Below, piece after piece: positions 1 to 8,439 of a stretch of 64,000 bases of DNA; the stretch's first letter is position 1, and every line of letters begins with the position of its first letter. The position numbers and the translations under genes were made by a program. This DNA comes from Fulvivirga sp. M361 (GTDB lineage Bacteria; Bacteroidota; Bacteroidia; Cytophagales; Cyclobacteriaceae), in NCBI RefSeq assembly GCF_007097395.1, contig NZ_VKDC01000014.1, positions 62,001 through 126,000 of the forward strand, read 5' to 3'. The notes under the pieces are model-generated. The model saw only the letters and a list, made by a program, of their open reading frames with translations. It was not told where the DNA came from and searched no databases.

Positions 1-399
1 GGAAGCAATATTAATGATGGTACCAGCTTTTTTTGCTCTGAAATAAGGTAGTATACCCCGACAGACATTCATCACTCCAAATACATTCGTATCAAATTGT
101 TTTTTAACCTGATCATGCGTAGAAGCCTCGAAAGGGCCTACCAGTCCATAACCAGCATTATTTACAATGACATCAATACTTCCAAAATGTTGGATAGTAC
201 CTTCAATCGCTTTATGAATTGAATTTTCATCCAATACGTCCAATGGAAAAAGTCTGACACCGTCTAATTTTTCCAATTCATTTTCTTTATCCGGTTGACG
301 CATAGTAGCGGACACATTCCAACCTCTTAACTGAAAGTACATGGCAACAGCACGACCAATGCCTGACGAAGACCCGGTAATCAGTATCGTTTTACTCAT
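1..399 (-). CDS. SDR family oxidoreductase (3' part outside window)
   Basis: Reading down from an ATG at 399 gives a classical short-chain dehydrogenase N-terminus: a Rossmann strand followed by the TGSSSGIG cofactor-binding motif, then an Asp (PLDVLDE) where the adenine ring is held, and the NNAG motif at about residue 87. The open frame continues to base 1, so the catalytic Ser-Tyr-Lys region lies outside the window apart from the strand leading to the Ser (IINIAS). These enzymes use NAD(P)H to reduce or oxidise small carbonyl or alcohol substrates in the cytoplasm; the substrate cannot be told. Partial gene, family call secure. Confidence 0.85.
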   Translation of the reverse strand, partial: MSKTILITGSSSGIGRAVAMYFQLRGWNVSATMRQPDKENELEKLDGVRLFPLDVLDENSIHKAIEGTIQHFGSIDVIVNNAGYGLVGPFEASTHDQVKKQFDTNVFGVMNVCRGILPYFRAKKAGTIINIAS

Positions 400-600
400 A
401 CTATGAATTTTTCGAAGCGACGTAACGCCGCAAAATATAATACCATCCAGGCAGAAGAACGATTTTGCTTTCAACGTATTCCCCTGTTAAAGTTATTACG
501 CCGAATACATAATTCGTTAGCATAGACGCTTAATGAAACGAGGTTTTGTATCATTAACGGTCATTGGCACAGGAAGCCTCATTGACCGGAAGAAATCAGG

Positions 601-1929
601 CTATTCACATAATATCTCTATCTCTACCCTGACGTTTTCATCCGCTTTAGTACTGAGTTTGTCATAGATCATTCTCTTACCCCCCCAGGCTTTTACCACC
701 ATCCTGTTTTCCTGGATACCATTTTCCATCAAAAATGCTTTAATAAGTTCAGCACGTTGCTTTGAAAGCTCTTTGGCGCTGCCATACCCCTCTTGATTTT
801 TATCAGATAAGGCGAAATATTCTTTTGCCTCATCCTTACTGATGATCTTGCCGGACTGCTTACCATTCACATGACCGTGGATTCGTATGCATAAATTGGG
901 ATTCTCCTGTAGCATCTCTAGTAAGCTGTTCATTTCATACTTTGATTCTGGCCTCATTAAGGCTGCGTCCTTAAAAAAGGAGACGTTATACATCACAACA
1001 ATATCTCCAACATGATAGCGAACGAGTTCCATGTTAATTTTGTATTCACCTTCGGAATAGTCAACAAAACCTGATGTATCCTTCAACGGATCGAGGTAAT
1101 TTATCTCTTGCTGCTGCTTTCGGAAACCAAAAATATTGCACACCAGGGAAATCTTTCCAGTACCATTATCGGGATCTTTAAGTGTTACCAGCTCTCCACT
1201 ATTGACAGAATTCATGAATTTTGCACGCTCAGTGTCTATGATCTCTACAGGCCCTTCCACTGGCTTGTCATTTCTTGCATTGACCAAGTTTATAATAACC
1301 TTGACACCGGACAAGTCTTTTAACCCTTCCTCTTCTTCAGCTATTTTTTCTTCAGGCATGTTTTCATCCGTTGTTCCCTCACCTGGAACAGGGTTCTGTT
1401 GAGGCATTTGAGCGGAAGACCCTTCTTCAGTCTCCTGCAAACGTTGACCCGGTTGTACTTTCTCTACCTCACTCTGTTCAGCCTCAGGTTCCTTCTTTTC
1501 ATTTTTTCCATCCGGGCTAACGGTTGGATCAGTCTTTGAGCCTGGTTCGGCAACCTGGCCTTCGGCATTTTGAAGTCCGGAAATATTTTGGTCATTTTTA
1601 CAAACAAATACCCATGCATCACCAAACTGTTCATTCTTGCGTGTCTGCCGCATTTTATCAACAGCGGTATCAAAGTCATCCAAAAAATCTAAAAAAACAA
1701 AATAGAGTCCCTTTTTTGAATTGAATCCATAGCTCGCAGATAATCCGCTCTCACTCACCTTTTGAGCATATCGAATGGCATAGCTTTCTTGACTTTGAGC
1801 GTAAGCACCTATTACTACATAGTATCCTGTTGCCATTTCTTTATCTGATTGATAATAACCATGTGTGGAAAAGGCAATCATGTGAGTGCAGAATATATAA
1901 AGACTTAAAGTGAGTATAATTTTTTTCAT
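601..1929 (-). CDS. Exported SPOR + OmpA-like protein, paralogue 1 of 4
   Basis: 442 residues. A signal peptide (about 1-25) is followed by a SPOR-like domain (about 36-110, beginning YYVVIGAYA and ending AWVFV), a Glu/Pro/Gln-rich linker (about 115-205), a beta-rich middle domain resembling carboxypeptidase-regulatory/Ig folds (about 208-300), and an OmpA-like C-terminus with the LSKQRAELIKAFL helix and a conserved GWGGKRMIYDK stretch. SPOR domains bind peptidoglycan glycan strands and OmpA domains bind the peptide stems, so a periplasmic cell-wall-anchored role is inferred. It is last in a same-strand row of four paralogues and is closest to paralogue 2. The OmpA HTD motif reads HVN here. 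True function unknown. Confidence 0.8.
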   Translation of the reverse strand: MKKIILTLSLYIFCTHMIAFSTHGYYQSDKEMATGYYVVIGAYAQSQESYAIRYAQKVSESGLSASYGFNSKKGLYFVFLDFLDDFDTAVDKMRQTRKNEQFGDAWVFVCKNDQNISGLQNAEGQVAEPGSKTDPTVSPDGKNEKKEPEAEQSEVEKVQPGQRLQETEEGSSAQMPQQNPVPGEGTTDENMPEEKIAEEEEGLKDLSGVKVIINLVNARNDKPVEGPVEIIDTERAKFMNSVNSGELVTLKDPDNGTGKISLVCNIFGFRKQQQEINYLDPLKDTSGFVDYSEGEYKINMELVRYHVGDIVVMYNVSFFKDAALMRPESKYEMNSLLEMLQENPNLCIRIHGHVNGKQSGKIISKDEAKEYFALSDKNQEGYGSAKELSKQRAELIKAFLMENGIQENRMVVKAWGGKRMIYDKLSTKADENVRVEIEILCE

Positions 1930-2078
1930 GATCTATTTGACAGGATTACTCCCTAATATATTGAATATTAAGGATGTGAAGCGCAGAAATTTCACTTAAT
2001 AGTGGAAATTAAACGTCAGGTGTAAGAAAAGGGTCTCCGTTTATCTCCGTTAATCAGAATAACAAGACTACTTCCTGC

Positions 2079-3419
2079 TTATTCTTCCAGGATCTCTATT
2101 TCTACCCTTACATTTCTTTTAGCGCTGGCGCTGTGCTTATCGTGAAGCATACGCTTACCCCCCCACGCTTTGATCTCCATCCGGGATGCCTCGATCCCCT
2201 GATCATCAAGATAATCTCTGATAATCTCGGCCCTTTGCCTGGAAAGCTCTTTAGCACTTCCAAAACCTTCGCGATTTGACTCATCCAGGGCAAAAAAGTT
2301 GGAACTCTCTCCTCGTGAAATAATTTTCCCAGGGTGCCTGCCATTTACATGTCCATGTATTCTGATACGGTAATCCTCATTTTCATCCAGCATGGCCTGG
2401 AGGTTTCCGATCTCATATTTTGACTCCGGCCTCATAAGCGCTGCATCTTTGTAAAAGTATACATTGTACATGGTCACAACATCCCCTGCATGGTACCTGG
2501 GTAATTCAAAGTTTACAACATAAATATCTGCAAGAATATCAATGTCTTCTTCATCCATATGCAATGAAGGGTCATAATAGTTAATGTCCTTCTGGACTTT
2601 TCGATAGCCAAATACATCACAGATCAATGTGAGTTTGCCGGTACCATTTTTAGGGTCTGACAATTTGATATAGTCACCTCCCGGCACCACCTTGATCAGC
2701 TTAGACCGCTCCGCGTCAATGACCTGTATCTCGCCTGTTACGTCATTTTTAGTTTGTGCATTATAAAGGTTAAAAAAAACCGTGGCGTCCGCCAAAGTAG
2801 TGAGTTTAAAATCTTCTATTGCCCCTTCAACCTCAGCAGGCGTTACTTCATTTTGCGCTGTCTCTCCCGGTGAATTACCTTCTTTCATCGGAAGCATCTC
2901 CGTGGAAACTTGCTCTTCTTTCGTCTTTGACTCTTCTACACTCTTTTCTATCGCTACCTCTTCGGCTATTACTACTTTTTCAGATGTTACACTTTCAGAA
3001 GTACTGACAATTTCTTTATCTGGTTCATCCACAGACGGAGCAGGTATTTCTTCGGGTACGTCTAATGACACATAGACCCACGCCTCATCAAACTCATTAA
3101 TACCCCGAACTTCACGCATCTTGTTAATGGAGGCACGGTAGTTTTCCGTATAGAATAAATAGACAAAAAAATAGTTTCTTTTCTGACTGAATCCGTAATG
3201 AGCTTCATAGCCCTTTTGACGAATTTGATCTGCATAGCGTTTGGCGTAATACTCTTTTGTTTTGGCATATGCACCAATCACCACGTAATAACCTGTAGTA
3301 AGAAAAGGGTCATTATCTGGCTTATTTATTAAATGCGCACTATTAAATCCACTAAAAGCAAAAAATAGAACAATAAGTGATATGGAAATTTTTTTATGTG
3401 TCATCATGCTTCGCTTCAT
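2079..3419 (-). CDS. Exported SPOR + OmpA-like protein, paralogue 2 of 4
   Basis: 446 residues with the same order of parts as its neighbours: signal peptide (about 1-30; internal Met codons at residues 5 and 6 are alternative starts), SPOR-like domain (about 43-118, YYVVIGAYAKTKEYYAKRYA), a long acidic Glu/Ser/Val-rich linker, a middle beta domain (VFFNLYNAQTKNDVTGEIQVIDAER), and an OmpA-like domain with the RIHGHVNG, LSRQRAEIIRDYL and WGGKRMLHDK motifs. 149 nt separate it from paralogue 1 and 118 nt from paralogue 3. Sequence detail groups copies 1 and 2 together and copies 3 and 4 together, suggesting two rounds of duplication. Probably periplasmic and wall-bound (inference). Confidence 0.8.
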   Translation of the reverse strand: MKRSMMTHKKISISLIVLFFAFSGFNSAHLINKPDNDPFLTTGYYVVIGAYAKTKEYYAKRYADQIRQKGYEAHYGFSQKRNYFFVYLFYTENYRASINKMREVRGINEFDEAWVYVSLDVPEEIPAPSVDEPDKEIVSTSESVTSEKVVIAEEVAIEKSVEESKTKEEQVSTEMLPMKEGNSPGETAQNEVTPAEVEGAIEDFKLTTLADATVFFNLYNAQTKNDVTGEIQVIDAERSKLIKVVPGGDYIKLSDPKNGTGKLTLICDVFGYRKVQKDINYYDPSLHMDEEDIDILADIYVVNFELPRYHAGDVVTMYNVYFYKDAALMRPESKYEIGNLQAMLDENEDYRIRIHGHVNGRHPGKIISRGESSNFFALDESNREGFGSAKELSRQRAEIIRDYLDDQGIEASRMEIKAWGGKRMLHDKHSASAKRNVRVEIEILEE

Positions 3420-3537
3420 TGTTTCTCACCAAAAATCAATGCACAATAAATGAAATATATCTTTAAGTTCCACTTAATATTTAGATCTAATTGATCAAAC
3501 CTTTATCATAAAGTTACCGACATGAAAGAATAAATTA

Positions 3538-4761
3538 CTACTCTTCTAAGATCTCAATTTCCACGCGCACATTTTTATCCGCCTGGCTGCTGTGCTTATC
3601 ATAAAGCATTTTCTTGCCGCCCCAACCCTGAATTTCCATTCGCTCTTCGGCAATACCCTGATCGATCAACCAGTGCTGGATAGTATATGCCCGATAAAGA
3701 GATAGCTTTTTGGCGCTTGCTGTAGCCTTTTTATGGGTACCATTTAACGAGAAGAAATTTTTATCATCAATATCCAAATGCATCACTTCGCCATGTGAAT
3801 TTCCGTTAGTATGCCCATGGATTCTGATTTTCATGGTGGGATTGTCTTTCATCATGTTAAGCAGCTGATTGAGCTGATAAATAGATTCTTCTTTCATGAT
3901 GGCTGCATCAATAAAAAAGTAAACGCGCCATAATGTAGCAAAATCACCTTTTGAATATTTTATCAGGTTGAAATTAACGATAGTACTATCACCATTCTGA
4001 ACAACATTACCTTCACTCTCCTCCCCTAATTCATCCAGATCTATGGTAATTTCAGTGTTTTTAAATCCAAATATTTTAGTGATCAATGTTACCCTGTTAG
4101 TACCGTTATTGGGCTTTTTGACACCTATACTTTCATGTGCTTTATAAGTAGTTATCAGCTTATTTCTTTCTGCATCGATAAATTCAATATCACCATTAAT
4201 AGGTTGAGAATTGCTGGCGTTGACTGTATTCAGATAAAACGGCATCACACCTTCTTCCATTGCCCTGGGTGTAGGTTTGGGCTTCTCTACTACCTGCTCT
4301 TTCATTATTTCTTCCCGGCTCTCCTCGATAGATGCACCGCCGCCGTTATCCACATTTTCAGCAACTGCCAGTTTAGGAGGACTGACAAATTCAATAAAAT
4401 CAGCAGATGCCATGTGTGAAGAGTTAAAGTTGCCATTGTAAAGCCAGGCATCGGACAACTTATTATATTTCTCTCGTATTCGGAAAACTTCGCTTCGTGT
4501 CTCCTCAGGATCTTTTGATTTGAAGGAGAAAACGTAATAAAGATTGTTGAAGTCGTTTTTCTTGATATCAGTATTAAGCCCTTCGCTTTTGTGGTAAGCG
4601 GCAAATGACCTGGCATTTTCTTCAAATTCAAAAGCGCCTATCACCAGATAGCTATAATAATCCTTCAATGATTGCGCCTGAATGCCACTGATGAATCCTG
4701 AATTCAGTGTTATGCAAACAATGGCAAGGGTCTTTTTTAGGCAAGAAATAAAGGTTTTCAT
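3538..4761 (-). CDS. Exported SPOR + OmpA-like protein, paralogue 3 of 4
   Basis: 407 residues. Signal peptide ending near GIQAQS (about 29), SPOR-like domain (about 35-110; YYSYLVIGAFEFEENARSFA), a shorter linker than copies 1 and 2, middle beta domain (NTVNASNSQPINGDIEFIDA), OmpA-like domain with RIHGHTNG, then an insertion rich in Asp/Asn/Phe (HLDIDDKNFFSLNG) before the LSLYRAYTIQHWLIDQGI helix. It starts one base after the stop of paralogue 4, so the two are surely co-transcribed. The C-terminal 130 residues are nearly the same as in paralogue 4. Probable cell-wall-contacting periplasmic protein; no specific function is known to me. Confidence 0.8.
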   Translation of the reverse strand: MKTFISCLKKTLAIVCITLNSGFISGIQAQSLKDYYSYLVIGAFEFEENARSFAAYHKSEGLNTDIKKNDFNNLYYVFSFKSKDPEETRSEVFRIREKYNKLSDAWLYNGNFNSSHMASADFIEFVSPPKLAVAENVDNGGGASIEESREEIMKEQVVEKPKPTPRAMEEGVMPFYLNTVNASNSQPINGDIEFIDAERNKLITTYKAHESIGVKKPNNGTNRVTLITKIFGFKNTEITIDLDELGEESEGNVVQNGDSTIVNFNLIKYSKGDFATLWRVYFFIDAAIMKEESIYQLNQLLNMMKDNPTMKIRIHGHTNGNSHGEVMHLDIDDKNFFSLNGTHKKATASAKKLSLYRAYTIQHWLIDQGIAEERMEIQGWGGKKMLYDKHSSQADKNVRVEIEILEE

Positions 4762-4762
4762 C

Positions 4763-6052
4763 TCAATCTGCGGTTATTTCTATTTCCACTCTTACGTTCC
4801 TGTCAGCTTGATTATGGTGCTTATCATACAACATCTGTTTTCCTCCCCATCCCTTTATTTCCATTCTTTCTCGTGCTATTCCCTGGTCTATTAACCAATG
4901 TTGTATTGTATAAGCCCTGAATAACGACAATTTTTTTGCACTTCCGAAATCCTCCTTGTGTTTTCCATTCAGGCTGAAAAAGTTTTTGTCCTCCTCATCC
5001 AGATGTAAGATCTTTCCTGTTGATTTACCATTGGTATGGCCGTGTATGCGAACTTTAAACTTTTCATTTTCATTGAGCATATCCAATAAACTATTCAGTT
5101 CGTAAACTGATTCAGGTTTCATAATGGCAGCATCTCTGAAGAAATAAACATTATACATTACAATTACATCGCCTTTTCTGTAACGTTCCAATTCAAAATC
5201 CACCACAATTGAATCCCCGTGGACATTTATATAGGAAGACGTGGAATCATTCACCGGATTACCGAGATCTACGATATGCTGAACTTCCTTAAAGCCAAAA
5301 ATATCTGAAGACACTTTAACGGTATTCGTTCCATTGTTAGGTTCGCGAATCTCCACTATTTCATGTGACTGGGCTGTCAAAAGTTCCTTTGCTCTGACAG
5401 GGTCTATCACTTTCACTCTGCCTTTTACTTCCTTGTAATTTTTAGCGTTCAGCACATTAAAATAAAAATAATGTGTCCCTTCTTTTTTAACCAATGGTTT
5501 TACAGGTCCTGATACCCTTTCGGTAATGTCCTGACTTGATATATTAGAAGGAGAGGTTGTATTTCCCACTTCGTTATCCCTATACCCAGATGGTTTGACC
5601 GAACCAGGCCCTTGCCCTGAAACTCTAATGTTCCCTGGGTTTTCGGGCTTCCTTTCCGGCACGTTATCTATTTCATTACTTGGGGCCTTCTGCTGTCCCA
5701 ATCGGTCGAATGTTCCCTGATAGATCCAGACATCTTTGAATTCGGGATATAAACTACGTATTCTGGCTACCTCTTCCAGGGCATCATCTTTTTGAGAGGA
5801 GGTGTAGACGTAGACATAAAATAGTTGCCTGGAAGGGTTAAGCTTATAGCTGGCGTGAAACTCCTTTTGCTCAAGAAAAGAGGTAAACCGCTGCGCATTC
5901 TTTTGGTAGCTAAACGCTCCCATAACGACATAATTTTTTGATTCCCAAGGCCCAGAATCCATGGCAATAGACTGACACACAGCGCCTAACGACACCATTA
6001 TAATAAAGCAGGATAGTAATGCCCACCTCCGGATCACAGTAAGAGGTATCAT
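4763..6052 (-). CDS. Exported SPOR + OmpA-like protein, paralogue 4 of 4
   Basis: 429 residues, first gene of the row of four. Hydrophobic signal peptide (about 8-30, ending AVCQS), SPOR-like domain (about 38-112; KNYVVMGAFSYQKNAQRFT), a Pro/Gly/Ser-rich linker unlike the acidic linkers of copies 1 and 2, middle beta domain (FNVLNAKNYKEVKGRVKVID), and an OmpA-like domain (RIHGHTNG, LSLFRAYTIQHWLIDQGI, GWGGKQMLYDKH). The ATG at 6052 is preceded by about 290 nt of AT-rich sequence that probably carries the promoter for the group. Domain order also recalls CRD-OmpA proteins linked to type IX secretion or gliding in this phylum, but no such partner is adjacent. Confidence 0.8.
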   Translation of the reverse strand: MIPLTVIRRWALLSCFIIMVSLGAVCQSIAMDSGPWESKNYVVMGAFSYQKNAQRFTSFLEQKEFHASYKLNPSRQLFYVYVYTSSQKDDALEEVARIRSLYPEFKDVWIYQGTFDRLGQQKAPSNEIDNVPERKPENPGNIRVSGQGPGSVKPSGYRDNEVGNTTSPSNISSQDITERVSGPVKPLVKKEGTHYFYFNVLNAKNYKEVKGRVKVIDPVRAKELLTAQSHEIVEIREPNNGTNTVKVSSDIFGFKEVQHIVDLGNPVNDSTSSYINVHGDSIVVDFELERYRKGDVIVMYNVYFFRDAAIMKPESVYELNSLLDMLNENEKFKVRIHGHTNGKSTGKILHLDEEDKNFFSLNGKHKEDFGSAKKLSLFRAYTIQHWLIDQGIARERMEIKGWGGKQMLYDKHHNQADRNVRVEIEITAD

Positions 6053-6293
6053 AACTACAGAGGTTAAAAAATAATATTCTAAAAGTTTAAAAAATACTAA
6101 AAGCCTGAAGACCTTTAGTTTGAATTAAGGAAAGGTAGTTAACTTATTATAATTCAGCAAATTATTATACTAAAAATATAACAGACTCAACGGCAAACAG
6201 AAGATTGATTCTTCAATAAGTTACAGGTTTTATAGCTTTTATTTCAAACGCATGAATATGGATTAAGGGGCAGTACTACGATGATCAAAGTCA

Positions 6294-6325
6294 TTTGTTG
6301 ATGCTCATTTTTCTATCTAAATTTG
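6294..6325 (+). promoter_or_regulatory. Bacteroidota-type promoter
   Basis: TTTG at 6294-6297, a 20-nt spacer, then TAAATTTG at 6318-6325, matching the known TTTG / TAnnTTTG consensus of the phylum's housekeeping sigma factor. Transcription would begin near 6332, which leaves the ATG at 6347 as start and rules out the upstream in-frame TTG at 6323. Confidence 0.6.
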
Positions 6326-6346
6326 GTCAAATCACAAAAGACAGAA

Positions 6347-6829
6347 ATGAAAAAAGCACCTATAGTTCACTTGTCAATTTTATCTGGCTTTCTATTTGTT
6401 TTATCCGCTTGCGGCAATTCAACTTCTGACACCACTTCCAATGGATCAGGAGGGGAAATTAACGATCAAAACAAGACAGAAGAAGTAGCCCTCTATGATA
6501 AGGTCATAGAAATACACGATGAGGTTATGCCTAAAATGGATAACATAATGAATGCTAAGGGGAAACTACAGGAGAAACTAGATTCATTAAAAGAACATGA
6601 CATAGAGGGGGAAATGGTTGAAAAAATCACAGAGGCGCTGGGAGCATTAAGTGAAGCAGATGAAGCCATGATGGGTTGGATGCGCAATTTCCATCCAAAA
6701 GACAGTACATCAGACCATCAGACCATCATGGCGTATTATGAAGAGCAAAAAGTGCTCATCTCTAAAGTGAAAGATCAAATGAATAATTCTCTGGAAGAAG
6801 CAGAAGAATTATTGAAAAGGAACAAATAG
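6347..6829 (+). CDS. Helical lipoprotein (viral A-type inclusion protein-like family)
   Basis: About 160 residues. The N-terminus MKKAPIVHLSILSG... leads to a lipobox ending SAC at about residue 24, so it should be a lipid-anchored envelope protein. The rest is almost wholly charged and alpha-helical: YDKVIEIHDEVMPKMDNIM, a short helix ending LKEHDIEGE, and a C-terminal helix ending LEEAEELLKRNK, with a MMGWMRNF segment between. Short lipoproteins with the same HDEVMPKM motif occur across Bacteroidota, usually labelled viral A-type inclusion protein, without known function. The stop codon falls in the loop of a hairpin shared with the convergent neighbour. Confidence 0.75.
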   Translation: MKKAPIVHLSILSGFLFVLSACGNSTSDTTSNGSGGEINDQNKTEEVALYDKVIEIHDEVMPKMDNIMNAKGKLQEKLDSLKEHDIEGEMVEKITEALGALSEADEAMMGWMRNFHPKDSTSDHQTIMAYYEEQKVLISKVKDQMNNSLEEAEELLKRNK

Positions 6830-6844
6830 TTAATTTGTTCCTTT
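6816..6844. terminator. Bidirectional hairpin enclosing two stop codons
   Basis: Perfect 12-bp arms (AAAGGAACAAAT at 6816-6827 and its complement at 6833-6844) with a 5-nt loop. The TAG of the rightward lipoprotein gene and the stop of the leftward gene lie at the tip, so the arms encode the last residues of both proteins. A-rich and T-rich flanks suit termination in either direction. Confidence 0.75.
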
Positions 6845-7591
6845 CTTCCGCAAAAAGATATCCCCATGCTTGGAAACGAGGATTAGTGAGGACGGTCCAT
6901 CGTTTTTATCTGATTTCACGACCATCCATTTATTAGGAGGTGTTATTTTTCCTTCATCGCTTTTCAGTACATAAGGAAGGTTAGAATAGATCTGACCATA
7001 TTTAGTTTTTGCCTCAATCTGCCGAATATCATTTGGCAATGTGATATCAATACCTCCATGTTTGGCGTGAGCTTCCAGGGAAGCTCCGGGATTTACGATC
7101 TCAAGCAAACCATGCCTGGCATTCACTTCTAAAAATTTGTTTTCCGGCACCCACACTTGTAATTCTATTTCCTTGATAACACCAATAGACATGTATTGAT
7201 AACTTTTTCCGCCAAGGTCTCTCATAAATTGACGTACAGCCGGATCATTACGGTCATCTGTATTGAAATAATGCGTAGTACCTCCGGCTTTTATAGAAAT
7301 ACGGTTGGGAATTTCGTCGATGTTCTCAATTTCCGAATCCACATAAAGTATTCCCTCTTTCTGAGATGATCGTAACTTGAATGCCTGATCATTTTCACCA
7401 TTATTGATCAGAACACTACCTGAGATCTTCACAGTGCTGCCATTCCATCTACTGATTTTTATAAGTTCCGGCCAATGAAAATCCAGCTTTATCTTATCAA
7501 CGGAAGTAGCGTCAAACGACTGTTCAATCCTGGTTTGACCATACAATAAACTTACAGGACCAAGAAACAATACAAAGAAAATACTCTTCAT
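6830..7591 (-). CDS. Exported DUF4097-like beta-repeat protein
   Basis: 253 residues with a signal peptide ending YGQT (about 19). The body is a run of short beta strands with the pattern seen in DUF4097 or head-GIN adhesin-like proteins: LEVNARHGLLEIVNPGASL, EAHAKHGGIDITL, EAKTKYGQIYSN, VSKHGDIFLRKK, where each repeat contains a xxGxI turn. Such parallel beta-helix proteins sit in the periplasm or at the surface. It is the last gene of the sigma/anti-sigma operon read leftward from 9768, 40 nt after another DUF4097 protein, so it is probably part of that sigma factor's regulon. Function unknown. Confidence 0.75.
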   Translation of the reverse strand: MKSIFFVLFLGPVSLLYGQTRIEQSFDATSVDKIKLDFHWPELIKISRWNGSTVKISGSVLINNGENDQAFKLRSSQKEGILYVDSEIENIDEIPNRISIKAGGTTHYFNTDDRNDPAVRQFMRDLGGKSYQYMSIGVIKEIELQVWVPENKFLEVNARHGLLEIVNPGASLEAHAKHGGIDITLPNDIRQIEAKTKYGQIYSNLPYVLKSDEGKITPPNKWMVVKSDKNDGPSSLILVSKHGDIFLRKKGTN

Positions 7592-7631
7592 TTCTGTAGG
7601 GTTTAAGTAATGCTCAATAAAACCTCACTTA

Positions 7632-8402
7632 TTATTTCTTTCGCAAATAGACATTGCCATGTGTTGAAGATACCTCCAGCGCGGCACCACCACTCCCCAG
7701 TTTACCTCTTATCTTTTTTGCCGAGTATGCTTTCATTTGCTCCGGGTTATCCACTTTGATCTCAAGGTCAGAATATACATCCCCCCAGTTCGTATGAATA
7801 GAAAGGTCAGCATTTGTAGCCGCTGGAACGGTTATATCCACCTCCCCATGTACAGAGGCCACTGAACTTGGCAATTTATTAGTTAATGAATTAAAAATAA
7901 CATCAATATTACCATGAACAGAGCTGACCGTCAAAGGGCCCGTGATCCCTGATAAATAAATATCACCTCCGTGACTCTTAGCTTCAATTTCAGTAGGAAT
8001 GTTAAAAGCTTTAAAGCTCTTACCATGGATGGATGAATTGACATATTTTACTTTAACTCCCTTGGGAACCTTTACCTTATATCTCGTATCCGTATTACGG
8101 GATACCTGATATATCACATAGTAGTCATTTGCCTCCTTTTTCACAGCCAGACCAACCCCTGTATTATCGGACAAACCAAGTCCGTTTACCGGTTTTAATC
8201 CTTTGGCCCGATCCGGAACTTTGTATCCTCCATCCACGCCAAATACCACTTCATTACCATCATACCCCTCTACAGATATTGCCATGATCTCATTAAATTC
8301 AACTGTCCCACTGCTGATTGAGAACTTATCCTGTGACCACACTTGCACTACATATAAGTTGAGCAATAGTAGCGTAACTAATGTTTTAATTTGATTTTTC
8401 AT
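7632..8402 (-). CDS. Exported DUF4097 family beta-repeat protein
   Basis: 256 residues, signal peptide ending VWSQD (about 24). Repeated strands of the DUF4097 type are plain: VKYVNSSIHGKSFKAFNI, EAKSHGGDIYLSGITG, VSSVHGNIDVIF, ASVHGEVDITVP, IHTNWGDVYSDL, VSSTHGNVYLRKK. The last repeat closely matches the end of the next gene downstream. It follows the anti-sigma gene by 37 nt. In Bacteroidota this family is often encoded next to ECF sigma/anti-sigma pairs and is thought to be a cell-envelope beta-helix; no enzymatic motif is visible. Confidence 0.8.
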   Translation of the reverse strand: MKNQIKTLVTLLLLNLYVVQVWSQDKFSISSGTVEFNEIMAISVEGYDGNEVVFGVDGGYKVPDRAKGLKPVNGLGLSDNTGVGLAVKKEANDYYVIYQVSRNTDTRYKVKVPKGVKVKYVNSSIHGKSFKAFNIPTEIEAKSHGGDIYLSGITGPLTVSSVHGNIDVIFNSLTNKLPSSVASVHGEVDITVPAATNADLSIHTNWGDVYSDLEIKVDNPEQMKAYSAKKIRGKLGSGGAALEVSSTHGNVYLRKK

Positions 8403-8439
8403 TTTTCTCGATTTTATACCTAATTATTTTGAGTTGTTT

